This document shows positions 42,895 through 54,427 of a stretch of 64,000 nucleotides of DNA, in pieces. This stretch comes from Wyeomyia smithii. Its lineage: Eukaryota > Arthropoda > Insecta > Diptera > Culicidae. The stretch covers positions 44,313,639 to 44,377,638 of the forward strand of contig NC_073694.1 of assembly GCF_029784165.1 (NCBI RefSeq). The letters run 5' to 3'. Position 1 is the stretch's first letter; every line of letters begins with the position of its first letter. The translations under genes were made by a program, and so were the position numbers. The notes beneath the pieces are model-generated. The model was not told where the DNA came from, ran no database searches, and saw nothing but the letters and a program-made list of their open reading frames with translations.

Positions 42895-43295
42895 GCGTCT
42901 GTGCTTATGGGTCCATCCAACCCCAACTGGCATTTCCTAACAACATATACGTGCAAGTTGCTGAATTGACAAATTAGATTCGCAATCTACTCAATTTACT
43001 TTAATTCGTAAGCAAAACCTTAAACTGACGGTGGCTGCAAACTACATTCACACAAACGATCACATAAAAACGTGTGCTGTAATAAAGCATATTCGAATGC
43101 TTTTGAGTGATGATATATTGCCGTTTTTAGTCGTTTGTTTGAATGTAGTTTGCAGCCACCGTCAGTTCAAGGTTTTGCCTACAGTTTCAAGTAAATTGAG
43201 TAGATTGCGAATCTAATTTGTCAATTCAGCAACTTGCACGTATACGTTGCAAGGAAATGCCAGTTAGGGTTGGATGGACCCGTAAGCACAGACGC
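42895..43295. mobile_element. 401-base fold-back element
   Basis: Arms of about 170 bases in near-perfect inversion: GCGTCTGTGCTTA, GGGTCCATCCAACCC, AACTGGCATTTCCT, TACGTGCAAGTTGCTGAATT, GACAAATTAGATTCGCAATC and ACTGACGGTGGCTGCAAACT all recur in mirror order. The loop is about 60 bases near 43068-43125. The SINE at 42672 inserted at its left edge. Confidence 0.85.
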
Positions 43296-43299
43296 CAAG

Positions 43300-43825
43300 T
43301 ATCCATGTGGACGTTGAACCGGTTTAAGACCACAATGATTCCATTTGCAGGAGTATTATGCGACATTTTTTTCAAACAACCAGCGAATATCGCGGCATAA
43401 AAGATACTAGACAGAAGAAGTAATCTCATTTTTTTTAACTACCTACTTTATATCAGAGTATGAACATTATTTGTGACAAGCGCAGCCGATATTATAACCA
43501 TTTCCAGCTTCTCTCTGAAACAGTGTTGTCACATGTTTATCTGGAAAAGGGTAGATGTTTTCTGTGCAAATTGTATACCATACAAGTTACGATTTTTTTT
43601 TTGTAAAAATAATAAAGATAAGAACCGGTTTTTTTCCCAACAGGGCAACATTATTACAAAACTTTGAAATCGATTCATATTCATAATCATCTCATATAAA
43701 GAACTCGAGGTGTATTTAGACTGTTGCGATTTCAAAATTATGGTGTATATAACTTACTACTGTCCTGCGTTGCGGCTGAGTGTATTTAGCCTTCTGTTTT
43801 GATTTTTACGAAAAGATTGCAAGCC
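43300..43825. other. unassigned
   Basis: No supported ORF or terminal repeats. Confidence 0.3.
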
Positions 43826-44670
43826 GAAACCCCATGAATTTGATATAAAAACTCATTGTTTTGCAAGCCGAAAGCTTCATTGCGTGGCGCGGTGTCAATT
43901 TTAAAACATGTATACACATCAAAAGCCCTTTTTGCCTTTCTCCTGGAAAGGTATAGCAATCACTTGCAAAACCGAAACTATAAAAGTGCTCCAAAGGGCC
44001 GAATGGCATATATCACTCGACTCAGCATTTTCTGTATGTGTGTGTGTGTGTGTGGGTGTGTGTATGCAGATTTTTATTCTCATTCACTTTTCTCAGAGAT
44101 GGTTGGTCCGATTCCCACAAAATTAGTGTCAAATGAAAGGTCTAGCTGCCTCATAACACCCTATTGAATTTTACTGTAATCGAACTGTAATTTCATCTGT
44201 AATGTACCGAAATGTGAAAATCACGAAACTTCATTATCTCAGAAACTACACAACCGATTTGATCAATAGTATTATCAGCTGAGCGGGCTAGTTGAGGGTT
44301 AACTGAAGAATTATGATTGAACACGTGGTTTCAAAGTTTGGCTACCCTACACGTTCCCATTTCATTTGATTATAATCAAACTTAAGCAACCGTTATGTAT
44401 TAAATTGTTAACAAAACAACGAAAGTCTATTATCTCAAAGATTATATGACTCATTTGAACATGACTGTCAATTCAATGACTGTCAATGAACATGACTGAC
44501 ATTTGAACATTGAACTGTCTCAAACTCACAAATAACAAACTTCATAGCAATTTGATATGTGGCTCAAAAGTTATGGAAAGAAAAGAAATTCAAAGACTAT
44601 TTTAAACTATACCTGCTTTGATCGATATATGTGGCATCAACATAAATTAAATGTGGTATCGTACTATTTG
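43826..44670 (+). repeat. dispersed repeat with GT tract
   Basis: Contains a short GT tract (44036-44064), then CTCATTCACTTTTCTCAGAG, ATGGTTGGTCCGATTCCCAC and TCAAATGAAAGGTCTAGCTG, words typical of a common culicine dispersed repeat (from memory). It leads into the 130-base tandem repeats. Confidence 0.45.
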
Positions 44671-44671
44671 A

Positions 44672-45555
44672 ACGTTCCAAATTCATTGATTCCTTGCGAG
44701 TGTTTAAAAACTGCAAATGCACGATGAATCGGCCATAGAATATGATTAAAGTCAAATAACAAATCGTTTGAAATGATTGGTTTTAATCGAAATGACAACA
44801 TCCTCGACTTTTGGCTTGTGGACATCGCCTTAATTCTGAACATATTCATATTGGGTGGTATTCGGTCATTTTCAACAGATTTCCTGGTATCAATCTGACA
44901 CCGGAAATTCCAAAAACATAAAGTGGTCGTCTTTAAATTTAAAATGGTGTCCAGGGTTAATGTTTGGTTTCTATGCATCATCTCGATTACGGAAATATCC
45001 ATATTGAGTATTATTCGGTCATTTTCGACCTAGAAGTTGCCATTTAGCAATTCAAAATAGTGTCTGAGGTCAATTGTTAGCTCGTTGACCATTCTGGTTC
45101 CGAAGATACTCATATTGGATGGTATTTGGTTATTTTAGGCTGTTTTTTCACAAACCGGAAGTCGCCATCTTGGATTTCAAAATGGTATTTAAAATAATTT
45201 CTAGCCTCTGAGCGTCATTCTGGTTGAAGAAACACCCATATTGGGTGTTATTCGATCATTTTCGGCTGTTTCCCAGGAACCGGAAGTCGCCAACCTATAA
45301 TCCAAAATGGGGTCTGTGGTCGATTACAGCTGCTGTGTATCATTTTAGATCAGGAGATACTCATGTTAGACGGAAATCGGCCATTTTTGGCTGTTTTCCA
45401 GAAACCAGAAGTTGCCATCCTACAATTCATAATGGTGTCTGAGGTCAATTTTTAGCTTCTTGCAACATTCCGGCTCCGGAGATACTCATGGGTGGTATTT
45501 GGTCACTTTGGTTGCCATCTTACAATCCCAAATGTTGCCTGAGGTCGATTATGGA
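44672..45555 (+). repeat. degenerate tandem repeat, period about 125-135 bases
   Basis: After a unit shared with 25545-25760, about six monomers follow, each with CATATTGGGTGGTATTCGGT-like, GGCTGTTTTCCAGAAACCGG-like, AAGTCGCCATCTTGGATT-like and AAAATGGTGTCTGAGGTC-like blocks in fixed order. Monomers differ by 20-30% by eye. No ORF. Confidence 0.7.
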
Positions 45556-45767
45556 ACATATTTGTTACCTTTAAAAACCTTCACCTGCCAAATATGGTTC
45601 CATTTAGTTGATTAGTTCGCGAGATGTGCAGAAATTTGTGTTTCATCCAACTATTATGGACATATTTGCTACCCCTTAAAAATCCACATGCCAAATTCGG
45701 TTTCATTTGCTTGGTTTGTTCTTGAGTTGTGTAGAAATTTATGTTTTATGTTTGTTTTTTATGTTAG
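45556..45767. other. continuation of the dispersed repeat
   Basis: ACCATCCAACTATTATGGACATATTTG-type wording recurs loosely (45560, 45650). It continues across the MITE into 46080. Confidence 0.35.
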
Positions 45768-45775
45768 TTTTCGAG

Positions 45776-46079
45776 CAAGGTTGTTAATACGATAGATTAT
45801 CGTCGATAATCGTCATCGCCGTTACCGATAACGTATGGTATCGTTACTTACGATGACGATAGCGTCTTCAAACATTAACGATATCGGCGATGACGATAGT
45901 CACTAGATGTTATCGGTGAGGTAACGTTTTTTTCACTTCGGAGGGTTGGAGACGAAATATCACTAGGCAACAGGAAGAAACTTTTCCATATTTGTTTATG
46001 TTTCGCGTCTCATCAGGAAAATAAACAATAACAGGTATCGTTATCGACGTTTACAATAAATTATCGATTAACAACCTTG
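45776..46079. mobile_element. 304-base hAT-type MITE with 8-base TSD
   Basis: Ends CAAGGTTGTTAATACGATAG (left) and, inverted, CAAGGTTGTTAATCGATAAT (right), flanked by exact TTTTCGAG (45768-45775, 46080-46087). The interior is rich in CGATA/TATCG in both orientations. TSD length marks a hAT. Confidence 0.85.
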
Positions 46080-46099
46080 TTTTCGAGCCTATATGGATC

Positions 46100-47641
46100 C
46101 CTACACATGGGTGGAGGACTTGACGGTGATTCGTCAAGCGTATTTCCAAACACAAAGCTTAACTAAAAATTACAATATAAATAACATTATAATAATAACA
46201 TAATAGTAACAATTTATTGAGATCAACACAATAATTGCAATTCGCTTTTTTTTTATTACACTTGACTTATCACACCGCCGGTTTTAGTTTCGCATGACCT
46301 AACAAAACTAAATACTGGCGGGGTCTGTAGGGCTTAATCGAGGTTTATACTAACCCTAAAACCACTAACAAAACCTCGTGACTAACTTTCACCCATTGCA
46401 CTCATATAATGTAGCATTACTAACCCTTCTCACTTCTCTGACAACTACTACTACTATTACTCTCATTATAATTATTTTTCTATATATACATGTGTGTATG
46501 CATATGTTTTATTATAATTATTATTTCGCGAATTTATTTGTTCCCAGTGTCAATCCCAGTTGCGATCTAATGGCAATTTCTTTATTCCACCCAGCTCACC
46601 CACTTTCGCTTGATTTTGATGCAGTATCGACCCGGCGTGTTGCCCAAAGCGTACCGTGGGTTTGTCAGTTTCAATCCACCGTCGCACGTGCTTGGTTCGT
46701 GAGCGGTTGTCTGGCATCTCTTTCTTACTTGCGTTCTAAATCGTGATGCCATTTCTGTATTCTTGGGTAGACTTTCACTGACCCTGTGGAATAAAAAATT
46801 TGCTCTAACTGCTGTCAGAACGATTCTATTTCGATTTGATTCGACCCATTATTATGCAGTTGGCACCCTGAAATGGATAGTTGCGCAGCGAATGTTGAGC
46901 CAGTTTTGGCGCACCAATACATGAGCTCTGAATGTAGACAACTGCCTAGCATCTCTTTAGATTACGTCGTGAGTCGCAGTATCGTTTCATTATTCCAGGT
47001 GTTGGCACTGACCCAGTGGAGTGGATAAATTCGCTTATACGTTTATACGTTATACGTTTTTGGTAGAATGAATTTCATTGGGTGGTGGTATATGTTGACG
47101 GTCTGAATGTGGATGTATGTGACAGTACTTTTGGCTTTTCCATTAACCACTCCCATTCTTTTTTTTCTCTTTTTTTTTGCGGTTGCGAGACAAAATGCTT
47201 AATAGTTTACCAGAACAACCGAAAGAACCATGGCAAGCATAGCAGTAACGCGGACGGACTTCCATGGGATATGTCGAAAGGTGCGACCGAGGATGAGAAC
47301 ACGGCATAAATGAGAGCAACAGACGCAACGACCACAAGTAAGACTGCCGGCATTGATATTGATGCAATGAGGCCTTGGAACAACAAAGGTATAGTCAACT
47401 CTGTGGTGAGTAAGGTGATATGAACCGGTAACAACAGGTACGTTCCCCATTTACAACACATAACTGCCGTTGAAACCTTCAGTCCAGAGTAAATTCGCTC
47501 ACATGTGCTCTATCGGTCGCCAGTGACTGTTGCGTCATGAATTGCTCCTGGAGGTTTTGACATCATAACCTGGGCCTAGTGTAGAAGTTATTCGCTCACG
47601 GCGACCAGCTAGACAATCCACCCTAAGAAGAAGAAGAAGAA
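46100..47641 (+). mobile_element. 1.54-kb insertion bounded by 34-base direct repeats
   Basis: The 34-base sequence from GATTAACAACCTTGTTTTCG to TATATGGATC occurs at 46066-46099 and 47642-47675. The segment between ends in CTAAGAAGAAGAAGAAGAAG, a microsatellite-like tail. Tail plus long flanking duplication fits target-primed insertion of a non-LTR or SINE-like element on +. Internal ORFs (for example 46378-46746) show no known domain. The target repeat includes the end of the MITE at 45776, so this insertion is younger. Confidence 0.6.
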
Positions 47642-47675
47642 GATTAACAACCTTGTTTTCGAGCCTATATGGATC

Positions 47676-47735
47676 AGACAGACAGACAGACAGACCGGAC
47701 TGCATTTTTATATGTATAGATTACAACATCAATAT
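47676..47735 (+). repeat. right end of the TAGCTGACCCGG-family repeat
   Basis: AGACAGACAGACAGACCGGA followed by CTGCATTTTTATATGTATAG, a terminus recognised in arthropod dispersed repeats whose other end is the motif at 25473. A variant on the opposite strand occurs at 63540-63580. Confidence 0.5.
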
Positions 47736-47739
47736 TTTA

Positions 47740-48343
47740 GAACCTAAAGAGTGAATATACATTTATTGGATTGAAGCGTTCATGTAAATCTATTTTTACA
47801 AATAAAAGTTTGAATGAGAAAGGCTGGGTCTGACCGCTAGGTGGATTAATTTAGGTTTTTAATTAAAAAAAAAGTTTTTTTAACAATGCAGATTGTGGTA
47901 CATTTTTTTGTGGAAACTGTTCAGATAAGATAGATTTTCTTAACTTAATATGTTTCAACACTACCCTGATAATTCATGTAGACTCTTTAATCAGACTAAG
48001 AATCATATCAAACGTAGATAGTTGGGTTTTTATGTTCTTTCAGAATATTGACGTTGATGGCAACACTAACTAAATAACTAATCAAATGCGCAAACAAGAA
48101 TAATTAATAGTAATTTACTGACCACGGTAAATAATAATGAAACGACAGTTTTATACATGTTCGCTTTACATTGCACCGCGGTCCGCAACGAACAATTGTG
48201 CTTATCAATGTAACCATTACGTTGTTTGCACACAGATACTGATAGTGCACTTGTAAAGTTTTCAGTTCTGATGATTTTTCTCAGCCATCGTTGGCATTTA
48301 ATATCAGTTTCACCTCATCACTCATCTCGAGCAGATCAAAACC
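47740..48343 (+). promoter_or_regulatory. upstream region of AMP-ligase gene 2
   Basis: No other gene. An arthropod-type initiator TCAGTT at 48262-48267 lies 80 bases before the start codon and could be the transcription start. No clear TATA. Confidence 0.3.
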
Positions 48344-50035
48344 ATGGCTTCTCCGAGAGATGTTTTCACCTTCTTCGATCCAGTGAGCAAAGTTTGGAGC
48401 GGCCTTAAGACACCGTCGATTTTCAATCCCAACCAAAGTCTCGGAGCACTGGTACTAACGATCCTAGAGCGAAACTCGAATAAAGTGGTGCAAATCTGCG
48501 CCGACACTGGTGCTAGAACGACTGGCGCCGAGATACGTTTAAGGGCCATACGCATTGCTTTGAATTTGAAACGGATGAACTATGGAGTCAGTAAGGAAGA
48601 AGTTTTCGCAATGGCCGTGAGAAACGGAGAACACACGGCACCGGTTCTGTTTGCTTGCTTTGCGCTAGGAATTCCCGTTAATACTCTGGACCCATCTTTC
48701 CTACGGGATGATCTTAGCCATATGCTTTCAACTGTTCGTCCTAAAGTTGTATTTTGCGATACCGAAACATTGCAGGAGATGTTATTAGCATGTGACTTGG
48801 TTGAACTTAAACCTAGGATAATCGTGATGGGTGACAAAGTGACGGGCTTTGATCACGTGGACGATTTATTAGTGCCTAGCGATGCCGAAAACTACTTTGT
48901 GTAAGTCTAGGTAGGATTTGAAACCTTTCAAAAAAATTTCTCATTTGTGTTTTTTATGTTCAGCCCAGTAAATATTAGTGATCCATCAAAGCATTGCGCA
49001 ATAATGGTGTGCTCTTCCGGAACCACTGGACGTTCGAAAGCGGTTTGTCTCTCCCACTCCATCTGCATCGTTCATGTGGCTAATTTCTTCGATTGTTATC
49101 CCGACGATACCATCTTTGCCTTCAGTTCCCTCTACTGGCTTTCGGGATTGATCATGCTGCTGGTAGGAACTATTTGGGGAGCAACTCGAGTTATAACACG
49201 TAACACTTTCAGTTCCAAACTAGCTGTAGATATCGTTGAGCGTTTTCGAGTTTCAGTTGTACTATTCCCGCCCTCGCAGGCTTCGGCAATTGTGAACGAT
49301 GCGAATGTAGGAGAAATCAATTTCGATTGTGTTCGATTGGCGTTATGTGGAGGAGGACCAGTTTCTGTTAGGCTGAGAAGTTTATTTAACAATTTACTTC
49401 CTGGTAAGCCGTTACAAGTGGCTTATGGACTAACCGAAATCGGCTGTGCGGTTACGTTAACGAAAGGAGGTATCGGGTGTGAAGAATCAGTAGGTTTTCC
49501 GAAAGCAGGAATGGAGGTGAAAATAGCTGATGATCACGGAATGCCGCTCGATAATGGCTTGGAAGGAGAAATCTACGCGAGAGCAAAGTTCGTATTCCTT
49601 GGGTATTATGGAAACGACGCTGCCACTGGGGACATACTTGATGATGAAGGCTGGTTACATACCGGTGATATTGGGCGCTTCGATGACAATGGCTTACTGT
49701 ACGTGGTGGATCGTAAGAAGGACATTTTGAAATATGGAAATTTTCAAATCGCACCCAGCGAGATTGAGGAAGTTGTTCAGGAAATTCCAGGAGTAAAGGC
49801 GGTGTGCGTGGTGGGAATTCCGGCCGATGGTAACGATCTACCGGCTGCGCTGGTGGTTCCCAAGGATGGTGGTTGCAAAGCAGAGGACATTCTAAAGAGA
49901 GTCGAAAAAAAGCTGGGAAACTATAAACAGCTTCGAGGAGGCGTTTATTTCACTACTAAGTTGCCGTTGACTCCATCCGGAAAGGTGCTAAGGCGAGAGG
50001 CGAAGCTGATGGTTATGAAAATGAAAGGTGACTAG
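48344..50035 (+). CDS. acyl-CoA synthetase / luciferase-like AMP-ligase, gene 2 (intact)
   Basis: Paralogue of gene 1, sharing roughly half its residues and exactly the same intron position and phase. Exons 48344-48900 and 48964-50035 with a 63-base GTAAGT...TTCAG intron; 542 aa. Motifs: CSSGTTGRSKA (202-212), YGLTEIG (340-346), GDIGRFDDNG (about 417-426), VVDRKKDILK and PLTPSGKVLRR with catalytic Lys526. YWLSG again replaces the luciferase HHGF. Ends KMKGD with no peroxisomal signal, so probably cytosolic unless targeted otherwise. Expected to activate a fatty or aromatic acid; substrate unknown. AATAAA at 50241-50246 is a fitting poly(A) signal. It is 18 kb from gene 1 in the same orientation, with only transposons between them. 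Confidence 0.93.
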
Positions 50036-50375
50036 CTTGTGACCAGTGAGCTAATGAGAAAAATATAGATATACGTACACACATGAAGATAATATACTCT
50101 GTTTGAGAAGTTATAAGTTCTCAAGTAACTTGGCTATTATGATGATGGAACATTATTCCAGTACATTCAGTACATTCAGTTTCTAGATAACAAGTTGATT
50201 ATTGTAAATATTATTGTTTTTGACGGAACACAAGTAGTAAAATAAAAGGAAAGAAACGATTTGTATAGCGTCGATACACTCGGAGCACCTTGGAAAAAGC
50301 GAAGTAGGCCGACTTTCAAGCTTGAATGCATTTTTGAGCCTTTGCACCACTTCAAGTTCGCTACATTGCCGTGAA
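50036..50375. other. 3' region of gene 2
   Basis: Holds the AATAAA at 50241. Otherwise no feature. Confidence 0.5.
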
Positions 50376-51034
50376 ACGCATATTAGTCCCATCTACCTTT
50401 TCGTCGATTTTGAGTCTTGGCAGTCAGTAGTTAGAATCGAAAATGCTTTTCAAAATAAATCTAGAAAATAATACAGTTTGTTATGTAAAATTTGCAAAAA
50501 ACAGGTCAGTTTGTCCCATCTTTTAAATAATCGCATAGCAGTCCCATGATAGATAAAAAAATAACACCTGTATTCAGAGTTTGAATGCTTTTTTCCACAA
50601 CATTTTATTCTTCCTCGTTGATGTTAAGTAAAAGTGAGCAAAAATAGCCAGATCATCTTCAAAGGAGCAACCGACATACGCGTAACAAGCACGTATCAGA
50701 TCTAGGGAGAACATTTTGTACAAGATTGAACAATATTTTCAAACTTTCAAAATGATTCACTTTCAGGAAAACAAACAATTTTGATAACTATGAAAAATAT
50801 CAAACTGATTCAGTCCCAAGGGCCATAAAAACTGAGACTAATAGGCGTATATTTTACATGCTGTAGTACAAAATAATCGCACGTCGGTCCCACTATAATT
50901 TATTCCATCCATCAATCTCAGAAGAAAACATATCAACATTGAAAGCGGATCGTATTTTATTGGATTAAACATTTTCAGCTCTTCTATCGCTATTTTCTCC
51001 GTTCAATGATTTCGCAGATGGGACTTATATGCGT
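50376..51034. mobile_element. candidate 659-base MITE
   Basis: Left ACGCATATTAGTCCCATCT (50376-50394) and right, inverted, ACGCATATAAGTCCCATCT (51016-51034), 18 of 19 identical. Related words (GGCGTATATTTTACATG, CGTCGGTCCCAC) lie inside. No target duplication identified and no ORF. Confidence 0.55.
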
Positions 51035-51815
51035 AATAACATCAAAGTGACCTACGAAGCTAAGAAGTTAGTCGTTCAATACCTGTCTCTTGGATTACAT
51101 AATCGGTACCTACATGTAAATGCGTAATCGTGCGTTCAGTGTGCCAAAGATATTCTTGATCAACGTGGCCATGAGTTGCTTTGCGTTATGTTCTCGATCT
51201 TTCTGGAGAGTCTATCAGATTATACAGTATTGTGTGTAGTGAATCGAGCAGCGCACAGAGGAGTACCTGAAACAAAAAAGCTGGCCAAAATAAGAAAAAA
51301 GTTTTTTAGGCCTTTTGGTGCTACTATATTTTTTTCTGCAGCTTGAATAAATGCTTTACGTAATACAATCACTCGAATAACTTGAAACGGTATTTACACA
51401 TGCTGAGAGTGCTGTAAACATTGACAAATTTTCAAGTTTTTTTTTGAAATCGAATCATTTATACTAACAAGTTGTGCCAGGCGTCAAAAAAATGACAATT
51501 GATCGATATTTTGCAGTAAATGAGTTCTCTATGTTCAATTCTAGTAAACCAGTTGATAGGAATTCCGAAATAAAAAAGTTATGACTACTTTTAAGCACTT
51601 CTCGAAATTAATGATTTTTATGTATTTTCGAGCGTTTTCAAAATTAAAAAAGTTATCAAATTCCGCGGAATCCGATCATATAATCTTCGGGGGAATGGAA
51701 GTTCATATCATCACGAATACATCCTTGTTAATATTTCATCCGGAAACGCCCGGATTGACATTTGCGACCCGTTTGAAGAAAGCTTTTTTCAACAAATTTC
51801 AACATTAACAGCTTA
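51035..51815. other. unassigned
   Basis: Short ORFs only; nothing recognised. Confidence 0.3.
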
Positions 51816-51817
51816 CG

Positions 51818-52038
51818 CAAAGCAAAGCAAAGCTCTGGTGCTACTTTTCGATTCGGAACTCGACCTTCTGTTTACTATACACAGACTTTGCAGCCAACCA
51901 TTAAGTGTACAGGACAATTGCGGGGCTAGCGCTACGATCCTACTGACACTAACAGTCTCTCCCGAGTCAAGACTCGAACCTACGACGACTGGCTTGTTAA
52001 ACCAGCATCGTACCTCGAGACCAGCTGGGGAGGCAACC
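51818..52038 (-). mobile_element. tRNA-derived SINE, second full copy
   Basis: Same family as 42672-42886, read on minus: tRNA-like head with GCTGGTTTAACAAGCCAGTC and B box GGTTCGAGTCTTG, body GTCAGTAGGATCGTAGCGCT, and end with GCTTTGCTTTGCTTTGC. About 90% identical to the first copy by eye. Confidence 0.85.
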
Positions 52039-52354
52039 GCGAAAAAGAAAAAAAATACCTGAAGTGTCCCTGCCTCATGCTCCAAACAGAGTTTCAGCTC
52101 AACAATGATTGAATGAAATAAAAAATTTTCCGCTTCTCACTCAAATACTTCCCAAAATATTGCTAAATATCAGCGAAATAATTATGGCCAGGTTTTCACT
52201 CGAGTTACTCCTCTGTGCATCGCCCTGAAACTTTTTCTATACATTAGTGATGGGCAATCATTTCATGTATTCATGCAAGTATGGAACAAACAACTTCTTT
52301 TATTCATTGTCCGGTTAGTTAACTCGGTAATTAGCTTAGTTGGTTTTTAGGTTT
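52039..52354. other. unassigned
   Basis: No ORF or repeat ends recognised. Confidence 0.3.
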
Positions 52355-52930
52355 TTTTTTTGGATCTAGATCTTCTTCAGGCATGCCACCACAGGTCGGC
52401 GCGCGGTGACCGCCGAGGGCATGCCTAATATGCGTGACCACTGTTGAAGATTGTCTATGGTTCGAAAATTGGCCCATCGCCTTTTTGCGAAGGCCACATG
52501 TACCCGGAAGCATCTTTGATGGAGAGATAAGTGCCGCTCAAACGCACTAACCCGCCCGTTGATACCGACGTCAGTAAGGTCCTTCTTACGGCAACTAGTA
52601 GTAAGGAAAACGGATATGAGTTGCATTTTGAAAATGTACCGCGACTTTACATCGAGCTTCCTCAGTGAAGTCGTGTGAGAACAGCTTGAAACGACGAAAT
52701 AGTACTCAGCGCAGGGGTCTCCGTCCCATAAAACATGCCAGACCTTTCAGTACGTCCCAAGTCCGTTGCCTGGTGGGTAGGAGGATAGGACCAGGATTGC
52801 ATCCAAGCAAAAGCTGCGGGAAACCTTTGGGCTACGGTGCATCAGATGGTGCGAGCCACCCTGTACAACCTTCTTGCCGTGAAGGAAAATTAATTCGAAT
52901 AACTAAAGGTGGATGAATTATCCTGCGGTC
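52355..52930 (+). repeat. 5' leader of a non-LTR retrotransposon, copy 2
   Basis: Contiguous version of the leader found split at 1384-1535 and 2310-2753, with the same ordered blocks (GTACCCGGAAGCA, CACTAACCCGCC, GTCGTGTGAGAAC, GGGGTCTCC, CAGTACGTCCCAAGTCC). No ORF1 follows here. Confidence 0.55.
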
Positions 52931-53169
52931 AACTGTGGCATGTGTTCCCTAATGAACCCTAACAAACAGGGGGATGCTCAAAGGTAACGGATGCGGAACT
53001 TTCGAGTCAACCGAAAAGATGCGAGGGCTGATGAGGCGTTGTACACAAATTACGAAATGCTAGAAACCTAGATTTTAGACCCCCTCCCCCCTGGACGCTG
53101 GACAACCTGCCCCCTTCCAAATTTGCAATTTCAAGCAAACATCACAGTTTCGTAACGGTCTCAACAACT
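52931..53169. other. unassigned
   Basis: C-rich tract CCCCCTCCCCCC near 53082 and no coding signal. Confidence 0.3.
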
Positions 53170-53379
53170 CTGCGACAGAGTCCATCTTCTAGTTTACCGC
53201 CAGAACTTAACGCTCAAAAACTCCGAGCACTCGTCGATCAGCGTCCATGCTTCATGTCCGTCACATGTCACAAGCGTACCAAGATAAACGAATTCGTCAA
53301 CCACTTCAAATCGTTCCCCATCTATCTTCATCTCAGCACCAACACCGCGGGGACACCCACGCTCTCTGCCAGCTACCAT

Positions 53380-54050
53380 GTACTGTATGTCGTTTTGGCA
53401 GAATTAATGACAAGTCCCAATCTCCTCTCTCTTAAAAGGTACGAAGGCCTCCTCCACGGCCTTACGGTTGATACCGATGATATCGATGTCGTCCGCAAAG
53501 CCAAGAAGCATGTAAGATTTCGTGATGATCGTACCGTTTCTTTCGACGTTTGCTCTTCGTACTGCACCCTCAAGAGCGATGTTAAACAGTAGGTTGGAGA
53601 TCGCATCCCCCTGCTTCAGTCCATCCAACGTTACGAACGCGGCTGATGTCTCGCCAGCTATCCGCACGCTCGATTTTGATCCCTCCAGTGTCATACGACT
53701 CAGCTTAATTAGTTTCGTAGGGAAACCGTGTTCCAGCATGATCTGCCACAGCTCGTTTCTTTTCACTGAGTCGTATGCCGCCCTGAAGTCCACAAACAGA
53801 TGGTGAGTCGGTAAGTTGTACTCCCGGAACTTATCGAGGATCTGTCGCAGGGTGAAGATTTGATCCGTCGTGGAACGCCCCTGTCGAAAAACAGTCTGGT
53901 ATTCGCCAACAAAGGGTTCCGTTAACGGTCTCAATCTGAAGAACAGGATACGGGAGAGCACTTTATATGCCGAGTTGAGCAACGTTATGCCTCGATAGTT
54001 GCCACAATCCAATCGATGGCCCTTCTTATAGATAGGGCATATGAGGCTTC
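53380..54050 (-). pseudogene. RTE-like reverse transcriptase, copy B
   Basis: Open over about 200 residues with catalytic motifs DFRAAYD and FADDIDII preserved, better than copy A. Frameshifts at both ends. It cannot act because linker and C-terminal region are deleted. Confidence 0.75.
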
Positions 54051-54427
54051 CAACCAGTCGTTTGGATCCCGCTTCTTCCGACGGTGGGTTCTATTTTCGG
54101 CAGCTCTTGCCCCCCTGTACCTCTCTCTGTTCTGACGCGTAGCTGCAGTGAGCATGCGGCTCCTTGCACAGTTCTTCTCATCTGTCGCTTTCTGGCACTT
54201 AGCATCGAACCAGCCATTAGGCTGTCTTCCACGCGTCGTGCCTACCACCTCTCTCGTAGTCGTTTCGATGGCGCCATGGATACTGCTCCACAGCCCATTT
54301 ATGTCTTCCAGGAAGGCCTCCCGCTGTTCTGCGATCCGTTGCTCCAGCTCTCTGGCGTATTCTGCTGCCACGGCATCAGCTTTCAACCGCTGAATGTTGT
54401 AACGCGTCGACCTCTCTGTGCGAGATT

